Source of the DNA: Arthrobacter sp. StoSoilB5
GTDB taxonomy: Bacteria > Actinomycetota > Actinomycetes > Actinomycetales > Micrococcaceae
Reading direction: 5' to 3'
NCBI RefSeq assembly: GCF_019977235.1
Contig: NZ_AP024646.1
Span: forward strand, 4,712,001 to 4,776,000
DNA length: 64,000 bases
In this document: in pieces, positions 42,221 through 51,543 of the stretch
How positions within the stretch are numbered: position 1 is the first letter of the stretch
Layout: each line of letters starts with the position of its first letter
Position numbers and translations under genes: made by a program
Notes under the pieces: generated by a model
The model's input: only the letters and a program-made list of their open reading frames with translations
Databases searched by the model: none
What the model was told of the DNA's origin: nothing

Positions 42221-44200
42221 GTGGGGAAATTGTCAGCGCCTGCGGCTATCGTGCTGGCTGGCGCGCTGGCCGTATTGGTAGCCGCGTCGAGCCAAATCCT
42301 GCCAGCTACAGAGGCAGTATCTGGCGGCGGCACTACTTCTTCGGGCAGCGTCCCTTCCGGCCTCACGGCCCCCGAGACACGCACGACGCCGGCCCCCGCA
42401 CCTTTGGAAGGTGCTCCCGCGGCCAGTGGAGAAGCCAGCGGCGACCCTACGCCGGGGACGAGTCCCGGTTTCGAAAGCGGTGTGCCGACTAGACCGATCG
42501 CAGTAGATCCGACTGTTGAGACGCCCCCTCCGGTGCCGAACATCGGGCCCTTATGGGGCCCCGACGATCCTTCCTCCGACGGCATTCATTCCGGGAATCC
42601 AGAGGCCAGCGAGCCAGCAGCCCCCACTCCTCCTGCCGCGCCGGCACCGCCGTCGGCCGCTTCCCCAACATCCGTCCCGATGCCAACAGCACCTGCCGCA
42701 GGACCTGGTCCGTCGGAATCACCGACGCCAACTGCGCCACCAACTCAAACAACGACGCCGTCGCCAACACCCTCACCAACTCAAACATCTACGCCGTCAC
42801 AAACGGCTTCCGAGGCGTCACCAACGCCAGCCCCACCCACGCCCACGCCATCTTCAACGCCAGCCCCACCCACGCCCACCCCCTTCCCCGGCAAGACCCC
42901 AAGCAGCGATCCGGATCCGGACAACGGAGCCCTTGCGCTACTCCCGGACGACAACACCGCGGCCATCCTGACGGTGTTCAACGCCATCAACAGCTACCGC
43001 GCGTCTCTGGGCCTTGCCCCGGTGAAGTATCACGCAACAGTGGCGAGCCTGGCCCAGGAATGGTCGAACAGCATCGCCAGCCGCGAAGTGATCCAGCACC
43101 GGGCCAATTTCTGGACGGATCCTCGCGCGCTCAACCCGAACAACGGCGCGGGTGAGGTCATTGCTGTCCGGTGGGATCGTGACGCTGCCCAACTCGTGGA
43201 GTGGTGGAAGGGTTCCCCGGGCCACGACGCCCTGCTGCGTGATCCCCGCTTCAATGTGATGGGCATCGGGATCACGTATACGGACGGCAACTGGCAAACC
43301 ACCCCCAACCGCTACACGCTGTGGGGCGTGGTCAACTTCTTCGGCTACACCACGTTGCCTGCCGGAACTACGACGCGGCCAGGCGGGACGGTGGTGCCGC
43401 CCACAGACCCAGTGGGTGTGTGCGAACCCGGAGGCAAGTACCAGCCGCCTACCGTGGACCTGGGCGCGGCGGCCATCCGCAGCGCCGCAGACCTTGTTTC
43501 CATCAGCTCGGATGGGACGGTCTACTCCTACCCGTCCCTGGGCAACGCCAAGTATGGCTCCGCCCGCAAGATCGGAATCGGCTTCACAGGACTCAAAGAA
43601 CTGTTCGTATCGGATTGGGACCGTGACGGCGTCTTTGACCTCATCGCCCAACGCCTGGACGGTGCACTCCTGGTGTACCCGGGCATGCAGTCAGGCGGCT
43701 TCGGATCCCCGGGAGTCCTGGGCCAGGGGTGGGAGTCCCTCAATATAGCCGTGGGCACTTGGTGCGCAAACAACCGGCTCCCACAAATAGTGGCGATGGA
43801 CGGATCCGGGGGGCTTTGGTTCTATAAGAATTCCGGAATGACATACATCCGCACCCAGGCAGCGATCGGAACAGGCAACAAGGCCGTCCGGCTCAGCATG
43901 GTTGATTACAACGCGGATGGTTTCCAGGACCTCCTCACCGTCGAGCCCAATGGGTACCTGAGGTTGTACCGCGGCAGCGGACTGGGCCTCCCAAAGCAGG
44001 AGGCCAGGCCTGTGGTGGGTGCGGCGTGGACCGACTACGCCGGTTTGCGTTCACTTCAAGGAGTGACGGGCGCAAACACCACCGGCATTGCTGGACTCGG
44101 CACTAATGGAGTGCTGGAGTACTGGGACCTCACCTCGGGCGGCCTCACGACGCCGGTCATCGTCGGCGGCGGATGGAGCGGCTTCAAGCTGGCACAGTAA
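42221..44200 (+). CDS. Secreted CAP/SCP-domain protein with FG-GAP repeats
   Basis: A 659-residue secreted protein. GTG 42221 is preceded by GGGG five bases upstream and starts a signal peptide: [20 protein letters not shown]. Residues ~35-250 are a Pro/Thr/Ser-rich wall-spanning linker with many PTP repeats. A CAP domain follows: [40 protein letters not shown] and [20 protein letters not shown], giving the His/Glu/Glu/His set. The last ~230 residues are FG-GAP-type blades with Ca2+-binding loops [14 protein letters not shown] and [14 protein letters not shown]. The C-terminal [11 protein letters not shown] matches GSGWNGLKLFK in the VanY gene at 44876. Probable cell-wall function; substrate unknown. 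Confidence 0.85.
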   Translation: MGKLSAPAAIVLAGALAVLVAASSQILPATEAVSGGGTTSSGSVPSGLTAPETRTTPAPAPLEGAPAASGEASGDPTPGTSPGFESGVPTRPIAVDPTVETPPPVPNIGPLWGPDDPSSDGIHSGNPEASEPAAPTPPAAPAPPSAASPTSVPMPTAPAAGPGPSESPTPTAPPTQTTTPSPTPSPTQTSTPSQTASEASPTPAPPTPTPSSTPAPPTPTPFPGKTPSSDPDPDNGALALLPDDNTAAILTVFNAINSYRASLGLAPVKYHATVASLAQEWSNSIASREVIQHRANFWTDPRALNPNNGAGEVIAVRWDRDAAQLVEWWKGSPGHDALLRDPRFNVMGIGITYTDGNWQTTPNRYTLWGVVNFFGYTTLPAGTTTRPGGTVVPPTDPVGVCEPGGKYQPPTVDLGAAAIRSAADLVSISSDGTVYSYPSLGNAKYGSARKIGIGFTGLKELFVSDWDRDGVFDLIAQRLDGALLVYPGMQSGGFGSPGVLGQGWESLNIAVGTWCANNRLPQIVAMDGSGGLWFYKNSGMTYIRTQAAIGTGNKAVRLSMVDYNADGFQDLLTVEPNGYLRLYRGSGLGLPKQEARPVVGAAWTDYAGLRSLQGVTGANTTGIAGLGTNGVLEYWDLTSGGLTTPVIVGGGWSGFKLAQ

Positions 44201-44232
44201 TCAAGCCGCGGAGTCAATCAAGCCGCGGAGTC
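44199..44232. repeat. 17-bp direct repeat at convergent stop codons
   Basis: aatcaagccgcggagtc occurs at 44199-44215 and again immediately at 44216-44232. It covers the stop of the CAP-domain gene and the last codons and stop of the minus-strand SRPBCC gene. Likely a small tandem duplication. Confidence 0.85.
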
Positions 44233-44661
44233 GGACTCAATGACGGTCTTGAGTTGCTCCAACTGGGCAACTTCAGATTCCATCGTTTTCTGGATCATGC
44301 CGTTCATGAGTTTTTGCAGGCCCTTGGGGTGATACTCCAGGGCGAACCTGAGCCGCGTAGTCTTGCCCTCGGTGCTGAGGTAGTAGCCGCCCGTAGGCCG
44401 GGCGGGTCCGGCCACCACCGCAAAGCGCACTTCTGCGCCGGGCCGGGCCTCAGTAATCTCGAAGTCAGCAGCGATGGGCCGTCCCCCCGGGCCGGTGAGC
44501 GTTTGCTGGTAGACCGCGCCCTTCTGGCCACGGACACCGGATCTAAGCGAGATGCTGCGCACGCCCGAGCGCCAGAGGGAGTTGTTCATGCCGTCTATCA
44601 GGAATCCATAAACGGTCATGGCATCCCTGCTGATCACCACTTCATAAGCTGCAAATGCCAC
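44218..44661 (-). CDS. SRPBCC/polyketide-cyclase-like protein
   Basis: A 147-residue protein of the START/SRPBCC helix-grip fold: AFAAYEVVISRDAMTVYGFL, LWRSGVRSISLRSGVRGQKG, VYQQTLTGPGGRPIAADFEI and GYYLSTEGKTTRLRFALEYH, ending with the long amphipathic helix LQKLMNGMIQKTMESEVAQL that closes the ligand cavity. GTG 44661 is chosen because AGAGG lies five bases upstream; an upstream in-frame start adds 53 residues of unconvincing sequence. Ligand unknown. Confidence 0.78.
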   Translation of the reverse strand: MAFAAYEVVISRDAMTVYGFLIDGMNNSLWRSGVRSISLRSGVRGQKGAVYQQTLTGPGGRPIAADFEITEARPGAEVRFAVVAGPARPTGGYYLSTEGKTTRLRFALEYHPKGLQKLMNGMIQKTMESEVAQLEQLKTVIESDSAA

Positions 44662-44875
44662 GGAAACCTCTTTCGGCGTACGGTTCGAATGTCGTAGCCC
44701 GGTTCCCCATACACTGCAGCTAACACCTTCAGAATAGTCAGCCGCGCTTGCCTGCGACACAAGACAAACGAGCCTTGACCGAATGGTTACCTGGCGGCGT
44801 ATCTGAGACACAGCTGACACATAGTCCCGGGCCGGGTAGAGTTCGTGCGGCTGGCAAAACCAAATTGGGGGCGTA

Positions 44876-46417
44876 ATGCGAGTACTGAATCATCCGTCTG
44901 TCTGCGGGAACTCTGTCAGAGGGAACGCACGACGACGACTGGCCGCTTGCGCCGCCTTCCTCGCACTAGCGGTGGCTGGCGGAGTCATAACCGCGGCGCC
45001 TGCGGCGGCAATGCCAACAACGGTACCCGCGGCTGCGGCATCTACGGCGGCATCCTCATCCGCGAACAAAGTGGCAGCACCCACCACGGTGAACCCGCTG
45101 CCAAGCGTGGACCCCATCGGGGACCCTGCCAGCTTTTCGGTCCTTGTCAATAAATCCAGGCCCCTGAATCCCGCAAGCTACGCCCCTGGCGACCTCGTCA
45201 ATGCCCGCGGCTCGGGCCAGTATCTGCGGGCCGAAGCCGCTGCCTGGCTCAACGGCCTGTTCCAGGGAGCGGCCGACGCCGGGACCGGGGGCCTGTCGAT
45301 CGTGAGCGGATACCGGTCCTATGCCCAGCAACAGCAGGTCTATTCGTACTACGTCAGCATCTATGGCCAGGCCTATGCCGACACCATCTCGGCACGTCCC
45401 GGGTACAGCGAGCACCAGACCGGCCTCGCCATGGACATCGGCAATGCTGCTGGTTCCTGTGGCCTGAGCACGTGCTTCGGAGATACAGCGGCCGGCAAAT
45501 GGGTGGCAGCGAACGCCCATAAGTACGGCTTCATCGTCCGGTACCCCGAGGGCTACACGGGCACCACCGGCTACAGCTACGAGCCCTGGCACTTGCGCTA
45601 CGTTGGCGTAGCGCTGGCCACCGACATGAACCGGCGGGGATTCCCGACGCTCGAGCATTACTTCGCCGGAAACCCGGCAGCCGCTGCCAGCATCAAGTCC
45701 GGCGCCGACCTCGTAGCGGCAGACTCTTCCGGCCGGATGCTGCGTTACCCCGCGACGGCGGCAGGAGGTTATGCGGCACCCGTCCAGATAGGTTCGGGTT
45801 GGACCGGCTTGAAACAAGGCTTCGTGGTGGACTGGGACATTGACGGCATTTACGACATCCTTGCGCAGTGGAACAACGGCGTCCTGGGCGTTTATCGTGG
45901 CCTCCCCGGAGGCGGCTTCGCCGGACAGGTCGTGGTGGGCAACGGCGGCTGGGATCGCATGACCATCACCGTCGGCAAGTGGACGCACGCTCACGGCCGG
46001 CCCGGCGTCGTCGGATATTTCCCGGACGGTGTGCTGCGCTATTACCCCAACACATTCGGCGGGGCGCTGAGCGCTCCGCAGGTCATCGGCAAGGGCTGGA
46101 ACGGCCTGGAACTGACCATGGCCGATTGGGAGGGCGACGGCGCGAACGACATCCTTGCAAGGACAACTTCCGGGTCCCTGATCAACTACCGGGGAGACGG
46201 CTGGGCTGGCTTCTACGGGCCGGCCACAACTGTTGGCACAGGTTGGCAGTACACGCGCGTCCTGCTGCCGAGCTTCGGATTGACGGGCGCCGGCACGCGC
46301 GGCATCACTGCCCAAACCGCCGATGGCAACCTCTACAACTACGGTCTCGGCAGGGCCTCCTGGACCACCTACGCGCAGGTTGGATCCGGCTGGAACGGCC
46401 TGAAGCTCTTCAAATAG
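44876..46417 (+). CDS. Secreted D-alanyl-D-alanine carboxypeptidase (VanY/M15B) with FG-GAP repeats
   Basis: A 513-residue secreted protein. Residues 1-45 are a signal peptide (basic ARRR, then LAACAAFLALAVAGGVITAA and an APAAA cut site). The peptidase is at ~85-260: IVSGYRSYAQQQQVYSYYVS, then GYSEHQTGLAMDIGNAAG (first zinc His and Asp) and YSYEPWHLRYVGVALA (catalytic Glu and second His). The C-terminal ~240 residues are FG-GAP blades: VDWDIDGIYDILAQ and ADWEGDGANDILAR. It trims peptidoglycan stem peptides outside the membrane. The blade domain closely resembles that of the CAP-domain protein two genes upstream. Confidence 0.9.
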   Translation: MRVLNHPSVCGNSVRGNARRRLAACAAFLALAVAGGVITAAPAAAMPTTVPAAAASTAASSSANKVAAPTTVNPLPSVDPIGDPASFSVLVNKSRPLNPASYAPGDLVNARGSGQYLRAEAAAWLNGLFQGAADAGTGGLSIVSGYRSYAQQQQVYSYYVSIYGQAYADTISARPGYSEHQTGLAMDIGNAAGSCGLSTCFGDTAAGKWVAANAHKYGFIVRYPEGYTGTTGYSYEPWHLRYVGVALATDMNRRGFPTLEHYFAGNPAAAASIKSGADLVAADSSGRMLRYPATAAGGYAAPVQIGSGWTGLKQGFVVDWDIDGIYDILAQWNNGVLGVYRGLPGGGFAGQVVVGNGGWDRMTITVGKWTHAHGRPGVVGYFPDGVLRYYPNTFGGALSAPQVIGKGWNGLELTMADWEGDGANDILARTTSGSLINYRGDGWAGFYGPATTVGTGWQYTRVLLPSFGLTGAGTRGITAQTADGNLYNYGLGRASWTTYAQVGSGWNGLKLFK

Positions 46418-46496
46418 ACATGGCATGCGCGCCTGTCATGAGGAGCCCCGCAACTGCGCTAAGCTAGGACTCGCTCCGGCGAACACCCGGAGCGAC

Positions 46497-46570
46497 GCGG
46501 GCGTAGCTCAATGGTAGAGCGCTAGCTTCCCAAGCTCGATACGCGGGTTCGATTCCCGTCGCCCGCTCCA
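46497..46570 (+). tRNA. tRNA-Gly (CCC anticodon)
   Basis: 74 nucleotides fold as a tRNA: acceptor GCGGGCG/CGCCCGC (46497-46503 and 46560-46566), D arm GCTC-aatggta-GAGC, anticodon loop ttCCCaa giving CCC, T arm GCGGGTTCGATTCCCGT, and an encoded TCCA end. It reads GGG glycine codons. The anticodon stem, ctagc with gctcg, contains one T-C mismatch. Confidence 0.95.
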
Positions 46571-46572
46571 TC

Positions 46573-46602
46573 ATGACCCCTTGCCTCCGGGTAGGGGGTC
46601 AT
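46573..46602 (+). terminator. Hairpin after tRNA-Gly
   Basis: atgacccc (46573-46580) pairs with ggggtcat (46595-46602) around a 14-base loop. It begins three bases after the tRNA CCA end, and cttgttgg follows. Probable intrinsic terminator for the tRNA transcript. Confidence 0.65.
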
Positions 46603-46723
46603 CTTGTTGGAAAGCCGTATGGTCCTGACCCGCGCACGCACCAGATAAGGCCCCGCACCCGTCGACCCGGGCGGCCCTTGAGCCTAAACTCGTAGATACA
46701 TCCACCTATCCGGGAGGTCCCCC

Positions 46724-47185
46724 ATGACTCTCACCGACGATGCTGAGGCGGGTCCACTCGCCGTCATCCACCGCCTGCTGGAAGCCACGAACAAGCACGA
46801 TCTGGAAGCCTTGGCCGAATGTTTTGCGCCGGGTTACGTCAATGAGACGCCTGCCCACCCCACCAGGGGCTTCACGGGCAGGGACGCCATCCGTAGCAAC
46901 TGGGAGCAGCTCTTTACAGGGGTGCCGAACATCAGAGTCCGAATGGTGTCCCATAGCGTGGCCGGCAACCAGGCCTGGACAGAGCTGCACATGCAGGGCT
47001 CGTGGCGGGATGGCACGCCGCATGAGCTCACCGGCGTCATCATTTTCGGCGTGGAAGAGAGCGTCATTAACAGTGCACGCTTCTACATGGAGCCTGTGGA
47101 GCACTTCGTTCGCGTTGATGACACCGCGGACCGCGTCAGCCACCGGGTAACCCATGGCCGGCCGGCCGTCGAGCCGGCACAGTGA
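46724..47185 (+). CDS. NTF2/SnoaL-like protein
   Basis: A 153-residue protein of the NTF2-like cone fold: VIHRLLEATNKHDLEALAEC, FAPGYVNETPAHPTRGFTGR, DAIRSNWEQLFTGVPNIRVR and ELHMQGSWRDGTPHELTGVI. The D-x-x-A-x-x-x-x-F-A-P and G-x-D/E-A-I-R elements fit SnoaL-like (polyketide cyclase-type) proteins, which may be enzymes or ligand-binding. The histidine-rich tail (VSHRVTHGRPA) is outside the fold. Cgggaggtcccccatg supplies the ribosome binding site. Function unknown. Confidence 0.75.
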   Translation: MTLTDDAEAGPLAVIHRLLEATNKHDLEALAECFAPGYVNETPAHPTRGFTGRDAIRSNWEQLFTGVPNIRVRMVSHSVAGNQAWTELHMQGSWRDGTPHELTGVIIFGVEESVINSARFYMEPVEHFVRVDDTADRVSHRVTHGRPAVEPAQ

Positions 47186-47268
47186 GTCAGCTCGATACAC
47201 AGCCGCTCAGGTGCTGGGTGTATCGTCAGGAGTCAGGAGCCATTTCGGCTCCGCTCTAGGGAGCGATC

Positions 47269-47403
47269 ATGGGCGACAAATCACCGCGCCAAGCTGCATC
47301 GAAGAAGTCCAGTAAATCCATCAAGGAAAAGCGCGCGGACAAACGCGCTGCCGAGTCGCCCGACACTGCGGCCGCGAAACCCGCAACCGGCAATAAAAAG
47401 TGA
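47269..47403 (+). CDS. Small basic protein, 44 residues
   Basis: Short ORF with ATG 47269 preceded by agggag at a good distance. The protein MGDKSPRQAASKKSSKSIKE continues KRADKRAAESPDTAAAKPAT and ends GNKK; it is lysine-rich and probably disordered. Its stop overlaps the start of the alanine-dehydrogenase-family gene (gtga), so it should be translationally coupled to it. Function unknown. Confidence 0.7.
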   Translation: MGDKSPRQAASKKSSKSIKEKRADKRAAESPDTAAAKPATGNKK

Positions 47404-48575
47404 GTGGGGCGCAAAGTCCGCTAAGCATTGGCGTCCTGGGTTCTTCGCTGAAGCCCAACGAGCAACGGCTACCGATCCACCCGCAGCATCTTGGGCGCAT
47501 TGCTCCGGAACTGCGCCAACGGCTCCGCCTTGAATATGGTTACGGCGAACGCTTTGGTGTCCCGGACAGCACACTCGCCGGGCTTGTCGGCGGGCTTGGC
47601 ACGAGGCGGGAGCTCATTGCCCAAAATGACGTCATTCTGCTGCCGAAGCCGCAGGCCGAGGATCTTGCCGAGCTCCGCGACGGGCAGACCCTTTGCGGCT
47701 GGCCACACTGCGTTCAGGACGAGGCGATCACCCAGCTCGCGATCGATAAGAAACTAACGCTCATCGCGTTCGAAGCCATGAACCACTGGGCTGCCGACGG
47801 CGGCTTTGGACTTCACGTCTTCCACAAAAACAACGAGCTCGCCGGCTACTGCTCCGTGTTGCACGCGTTGGCTTTGACCGGTTCCACGGGTGATTACGGT
47901 CGTCGCCTGACGGCAGTGGTCATCGGTTTTGGCGCCACGGCCCGGGGCGCCGTCACAGCCTTGAACGCCCATGGCGTCCATGATGTCCAGGTCCTGACAA
48001 ACAGGGGTGTCGCCGCAGTCGGATCCCCGATCCACTCGGTGCGGATCGTGCAGTTCGACCACGACAACAACGCACCATTCCTGAGCCAGGTCATCACCGA
48101 TGGTGGTCGCAAGCCTTTGGCCCCGTTCCTCGCTGCGGCAGACATTGTGGTGAATTGCACCCTGCAGGACCCCAACTCCCCGCTAACGTATCTGCGAACT
48201 GAGGACCTGGCAGAATTCCGGCCGGACAGCCTGATCGTGGACGTTTCCTGCGATCCCGGCATGGGATTCAGTTGGGCACGCTCAACTACCTTCGATGAGC
48301 CCATGTTCCGGGTGGGCGGGCACGTCAACTACTACGCCGTTGATCACAGCCCTTCATACCTGTGGAACTCGGCCAGCTGGGAGATCAGCGAGGCCTTGTT
48401 GCCGTTCCTGGAGACTGTGGCCGCAGGTCCGGACGCGTGGGACACCAATGAGACGATCTCCCGTGCGATCGAGATTCGCGAGGGCGTCATCCAAAACCCG
48501 GATGTGCTGGAGTTCCAGGGACGCTCGGCGGAATACCCCCATGTACGGGCTGCGGTACAAGCGCCCGCAGCCTAA
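47400..48575 (+). CDS. Alanine dehydrogenase/PNT-family enzyme, N5-(carboxyethyl)ornithine synthase-like
   Basis: A 391-residue protein with the AlaDH/PNT layout. The N-terminal substrate domain starts LSIGVLGSSLKPNEQRLPIH, followed by LRLEYGYGERFGVPDSTLAG. The NAD(P)-binding Rossmann motif is AVVIGFGATARGAVTALNAH. C-terminal FRVGGHVNYYAVDHSPSYLW is the equivalent of the family's substrate loop. It fits N5-(carboxyethyl)ornithine synthase-type reductive condensation of pyruvate with an amino acid better than true alanine dehydrogenase, but this is uncertain. GTG 47400 overlaps the small basic ORF by 4 bp. Confidence 0.78.
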   Translation: MSGAQSPLSIGVLGSSLKPNEQRLPIHPQHLGRIAPELRQRLRLEYGYGERFGVPDSTLAGLVGGLGTRRELIAQNDVILLPKPQAEDLAELRDGQTLCGWPHCVQDEAITQLAIDKKLTLIAFEAMNHWAADGGFGLHVFHKNNELAGYCSVLHALALTGSTGDYGRRLTAVVIGFGATARGAVTALNAHGVHDVQVLTNRGVAAVGSPIHSVRIVQFDHDNNAPFLSQVITDGGRKPLAPFLAAADIVVNCTLQDPNSPLTYLRTEDLAEFRPDSLIVDVSCDPGMGFSWARSTTFDEPMFRVGGHVNYYAVDHSPSYLWNSASWEISEALLPFLETVAAGPDAWDTNETISRAIEIREGVIQNPDVLEFQGRSAEYPHVRAAVQAPAA

Positions 48576-48591
48576 CGGCCCGTCCGGGACA

Positions 48592-48630
48592 AAAGGCAGT
48601 GCATGCAGTTCCGCCGCACGCACTGCCTTT
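48592..48630. terminator. Bidirectional terminator
   Basis: aaaggcagtgc (48592-48602) and gcactgccttt (48620-48630) are perfect 11-bp inverted copies, so each strand ends with a short T run. It lies between the convergent AlaDH-family and MFS genes. Confidence 0.75.
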
Positions 48631-48642
48631 CAGTGCGCCCAG

Positions 48643-50028
48643 CTATGCAGCTTGCGTCCGGTCAACGATCCGTAGCACTCGACGCCGGTCACGCAGGTCC
48701 ACCTTGATGTGCAGGGATGCCTTCCGTGCCAGTACGACGGCGACAACAGCCGCCGCCGCTGCCGGCACGCCACCAGCCACAAGGATGGCCAAGTGCGGCC
48801 CAAGGTGTTCGGCCAGCCAACCCATGACGGGCCCACCAATTGCCTGTCCGCCGATGAGGACCACCAGGTAGAGGCTCATTACCCGGCCGCGAATGCTCAT
48901 GTTGGAACTGGTCTGCACCATCTGGTTTGCCGCGGTGAGGAACATGAGGCACCAGAATCCAGCCAGGACCATCGAGGCGCTGAACCAGACCATGGACGGC
49001 ATCACGGATGATAGGCAGAGCATCAAGCCATATAGCCCCGCCGAGAGCACCACCGACCGCAACCGGAGCTGACGACGTCGTGTGGACGTCACCGCCCCCA
49101 CCAGCGCACCGAGCGCAACCATCGCGTTCAGCAGGCCGTAGCCTCCGGCCCCGGCGTCGTACACGTGGTCCGCAAAGGCGGCAAGCAGCACCGGGAGGCT
49201 CATCGCGAAAACCGCCACGAATCCGGCCATCAACCATGGCCAGTAGATGGTGGGCTTGCTCAGCGCGTACTGGAGGCCTTCGCGCAGCATGCCCTTCTTG
49301 CGGGGCGTCGGCCGGCTAAGGTGCAGCTGTTCCTTGCGGAGTATCAGGAGCATGGCAACGGTGGAGCAGCACGCCACGGCATTGGCGGCGAATGCCCAAC
49401 CGGCGCCCACAGCCGTGAGCAGCCATCCCGCCAGCGCCGGGCCGATCAGGCCACCGAGCTGGAAGGTTGTTGAGTTGACGCTGATGGCATTGCGCAGGTA
49501 CTTGGGACCTACGAGTTCGTTGACGAACACCTGCCGCGCCGGCTGGTCCAGGACGGTCACAAAGCCCAGCACCAGGGCGATTGCATACACATGCCAGACT
49601 TCCACGCGATGGCTGAGGGAGAGCGCCGCCAAGGTGGCAGCAAGCACGGCCGCCGCGGACTGGCAGATGATGAGGATCTTTCGCTTGGCGAAGCGGTCGG
49701 CCATCATGCCGCCCCACGGGCCAAGGAACAACGACGGCATGAACTGCAGCGCCACGGTAATTCCGACCGCGGTGACGGAACCAGAGAGCTGGAGCACCAT
49801 CCAGTCTTGGGCAATACGCTGCATCCAGATCGCAATCACGGCAATGAAATGGCCAATTGCGAAGATCCTGAAGTTGGGTACCTTCAAGGAGATGAAGGTG
49901 TGCCGCCAGGGCAGCTTTTCACTCACGACGGCGAGTGGCTGGGTGACGGTGTCCGGCGTCTGCGGCGCGGACAGGGAATCGATGATGGGCTGGCTGACAT
50001 TTGCCGCTGATGGCGGTGGGGGTGCCAA
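48643..50028 (-). CDS. MFS exporter (EntS-like)
   Basis: A 461-residue transporter with about twelve membrane segments. LKVPNFRIFAIGHFIAVIAI and WMQRIAQDWMVLQLSGSVTA match the EntS/MFS_3 start. LGPWGGMMADRFAKRKILII is the loop 2-3 signature. VLDQPARQVFVNELVGPKYL and RNAISVNSTTFQLGGLIGPA, also typical, follow. TTG 50028 is the start, with GAGG eight bases upstream. A hydrophilic ~35-residue N-terminus precedes helix 1. Substrate unknown. Divergent from a LysR regulator that may control it. Confidence 0.83.
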   Translation of the reverse strand: MAPPPPSAANVSQPIIDSLSAPQTPDTVTQPLAVVSEKLPWRHTFISLKVPNFRIFAIGHFIAVIAIWMQRIAQDWMVLQLSGSVTAVGITVALQFMPSLFLGPWGGMMADRFAKRKILIICQSAAAVLAATLAALSLSHRVEVWHVYAIALVLGFVTVLDQPARQVFVNELVGPKYLRNAISVNSTTFQLGGLIGPALAGWLLTAVGAGWAFAANAVACCSTVAMLLILRKEQLHLSRPTPRKKGMLREGLQYALSKPTIYWPWLMAGFVAVFAMSLPVLLAAFADHVYDAGAGGYGLLNAMVALGALVGAVTSTRRRQLRLRSVVLSAGLYGLMLCLSSVMPSMVWFSASMVLAGFWCLMFLTAANQMVQTSSNMSIRGRVMSLYLVVLIGGQAIGGPVMGWLAEHLGPHLAILVAGGVPAAAAAVVAVVLARKASLHIKVDLRDRRRVLRIVDRTQAA

Positions 50029-50119
50029 AGGGAGTCCTCGGATCGAGAGTTTCGGTGGGATGCCTTTAACGCTATGGTTGCCAGCAGCAATTATGGAAGC
50101 GTATTGCGCCTATAACTAG

Positions 50120-50136
50120 CATTGCGGATCGCAATG
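50120..50136. promoter_or_regulatory. Palindrome upstream of LysR gene, possible LysR site
   Basis: cattgc-ggatc-gcaatg forms a 17-bp dyad with 6-bp arms (50120-50125 and 50131-50136), in the interval between the divergent MFS and LysR genes. LysR-type regulators usually bind T-N11-A dyads in this position. attgcg recurs at 50103-50108. Confidence 0.45.
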
Positions 50137-50184
50137 AGGCTCCTGCGCTTCCACAGTAATTCGACCCAGCGCTTGAGGAGTTCC

Positions 50185-51039
50185 GTGTTTGAACCTGTCC
50201 AGCTCCGCTCCTTCCTTGCTGTCGCTGAAACCCTGAGTTTCACCAAGGCGGCCGAGCGATTGGGACTCGCACAGCCAACCGTGAGCCAGCACGTCCGCAA
50301 GCTCGAAGCCGCAGCCAAGCGCGTCCTCGTTGCCCGCGACACCCGGGAAGTCCGGCTGACGGACAATGGTGATGCCATGGCCGGGTTTGCCCGCAGCATC
50401 CTTGCAGCCCACGACTCCGCTGCACGCTACTTTTCCGGTTCGGCGATGCGCGGCCGCCTCCGATTTGGCACGGCGGACGACCTCGCCATCACAGGCCTGC
50501 CGCGGATCCTGCGCGAGTTCCGGCAGCTGTATCCACAGATCAACCTGGAACTGACCGTCAGCCAAAGTGACCAGCTCTACAAGCGCCTCAACGCCGGGCA
50601 ACTGGATCTGGTGTTCGTCAAGTGGGTGGCTGGCGCCAAGGAAGGCACTGTGGTCCGGCATGACAACTTCGCATGGGTCGGCGTTGAGCAAACCGTCCTG
50701 GAACCGGGCGCACCTGTGCCGCTGATTGCATACCCCGCCCCCAGCCTGAGCCGAAAGTTGGCCATCGACGCCCTGGAAGCCGCCGGCCGCACATGGCGCA
50801 TCACGTGCAGCACCAAGCAGATCAGCGGCGTCCTGGCCGCCGTCCGCGCAGGTATCGGAGTGGCGGTGATGCCGGCGTCGCTTGTACCAGAAGACCTGAA
50901 GGTAATCACCCAGCGTTTCGACCTCCCGCCCGTGGGAGACGTCGACTTCACCTTGATCCGGAACCCGCTGGCCAACGCCGAGGTCATCGACGCCCTGACG
51001 CAGGCAATCATGGGCAGGGCGCTGAGCAAATCGAACTAG
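50185..51039 (+). CDS. LysR-family transcriptional regulator
   Basis: A 284-residue LysR-type regulator. The HTH is VQLRSFLAVAETLSFTKAAE, then RLGLAQPTVSQHVRKLEAAA. The effector domain includes AMRGRLRFGTADDLAITGLP and AAVRAGIGVAVMPASLVPED. GTG 50185 is the start, with gaggag four bases upstream; an earlier in-frame start adds 21 basic residues. It probably controls the divergent MFS exporter. Effector unknown. Confidence 0.87.
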   Translation: MFEPVQLRSFLAVAETLSFTKAAERLGLAQPTVSQHVRKLEAAAKRVLVARDTREVRLTDNGDAMAGFARSILAAHDSAARYFSGSAMRGRLRFGTADDLAITGLPRILREFRQLYPQINLELTVSQSDQLYKRLNAGQLDLVFVKWVAGAKEGTVVRHDNFAWVGVEQTVLEPGAPVPLIAYPAPSLSRKLAIDALEAAGRTWRITCSTKQISGVLAAVRAGIGVAVMPASLVPEDLKVITQRFDLPPVGDVDFTLIRNPLANAEVIDALTQAIMGRALSKSN

Positions 51040-51543
51040 CGGTCAGCAAGCGAATGGGCTAGCCCTCACGAAGACTCTTCCCGCCCGGCTTCTCGCCAAT
51101 TATGAGGAACCGCTGACGGCGGACTACAAAACTGCCGTCACGGATGATGCACTTGCGGATACCCCACAGCTGCTCGCGGTGCTGCGCGGGATAGAACCCA
51201 CTTGGTTAAATTCGGCGTCGTCCTCCCGCAGCCGCACCTCGACTGCATGTCCTCAAACACCGTGTCCGCGGAAAAGGCTCCCTGACACAGCGGAAGCCTG
51301 TTCAGCCGGCCCTCCAAGGGGTCCACGACGTCTCCGATACGTCTGCAAAAAAAATGCTCTCAGAATGCATCAAATGCGAATCCGGGTCAGGGAAACCTTG
51401 GAGTCCAGCGGAATTATCTGCCTGCACGGTACCTCGAGCCCGTTGATGCTTACACGCCAAGGCTGTTGCCCGGTGCGCCGCCGGACCCGCCCCCAAATCG
51501 GGTTAACGAAAGGGTGCTTATCGGCGTCAGCGGGTCCGAAGGC
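51040..51543. other. 504-bp non-coding island edge
   Basis: No convincing gene is seen on either strand. There is one inverted repeat, tgacggc (51114-51120) and gccgtca (51134-51140), and an A-run near 51348-51355. Codon-position bias is absent and several frames are closed. This is the left flank of the accessory region and may hold decayed coding sequence that is no longer recognisable. Confidence 0.5.

Noticed and set aside
41536..42585. Longer dCTP deaminase with a 158-residue extension
   Set aside because: The extension is antisense to the Pro/Thr linker of the secreted protein; MLISDRDI at GTG 42111 is the standard start.
45056..46426. 456-residue minus-strand frame opposite the VanY gene
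   Set aside because: The plus strand has a signal peptide, catalytic motifs and FG-GAP loops; the antisense product has none.
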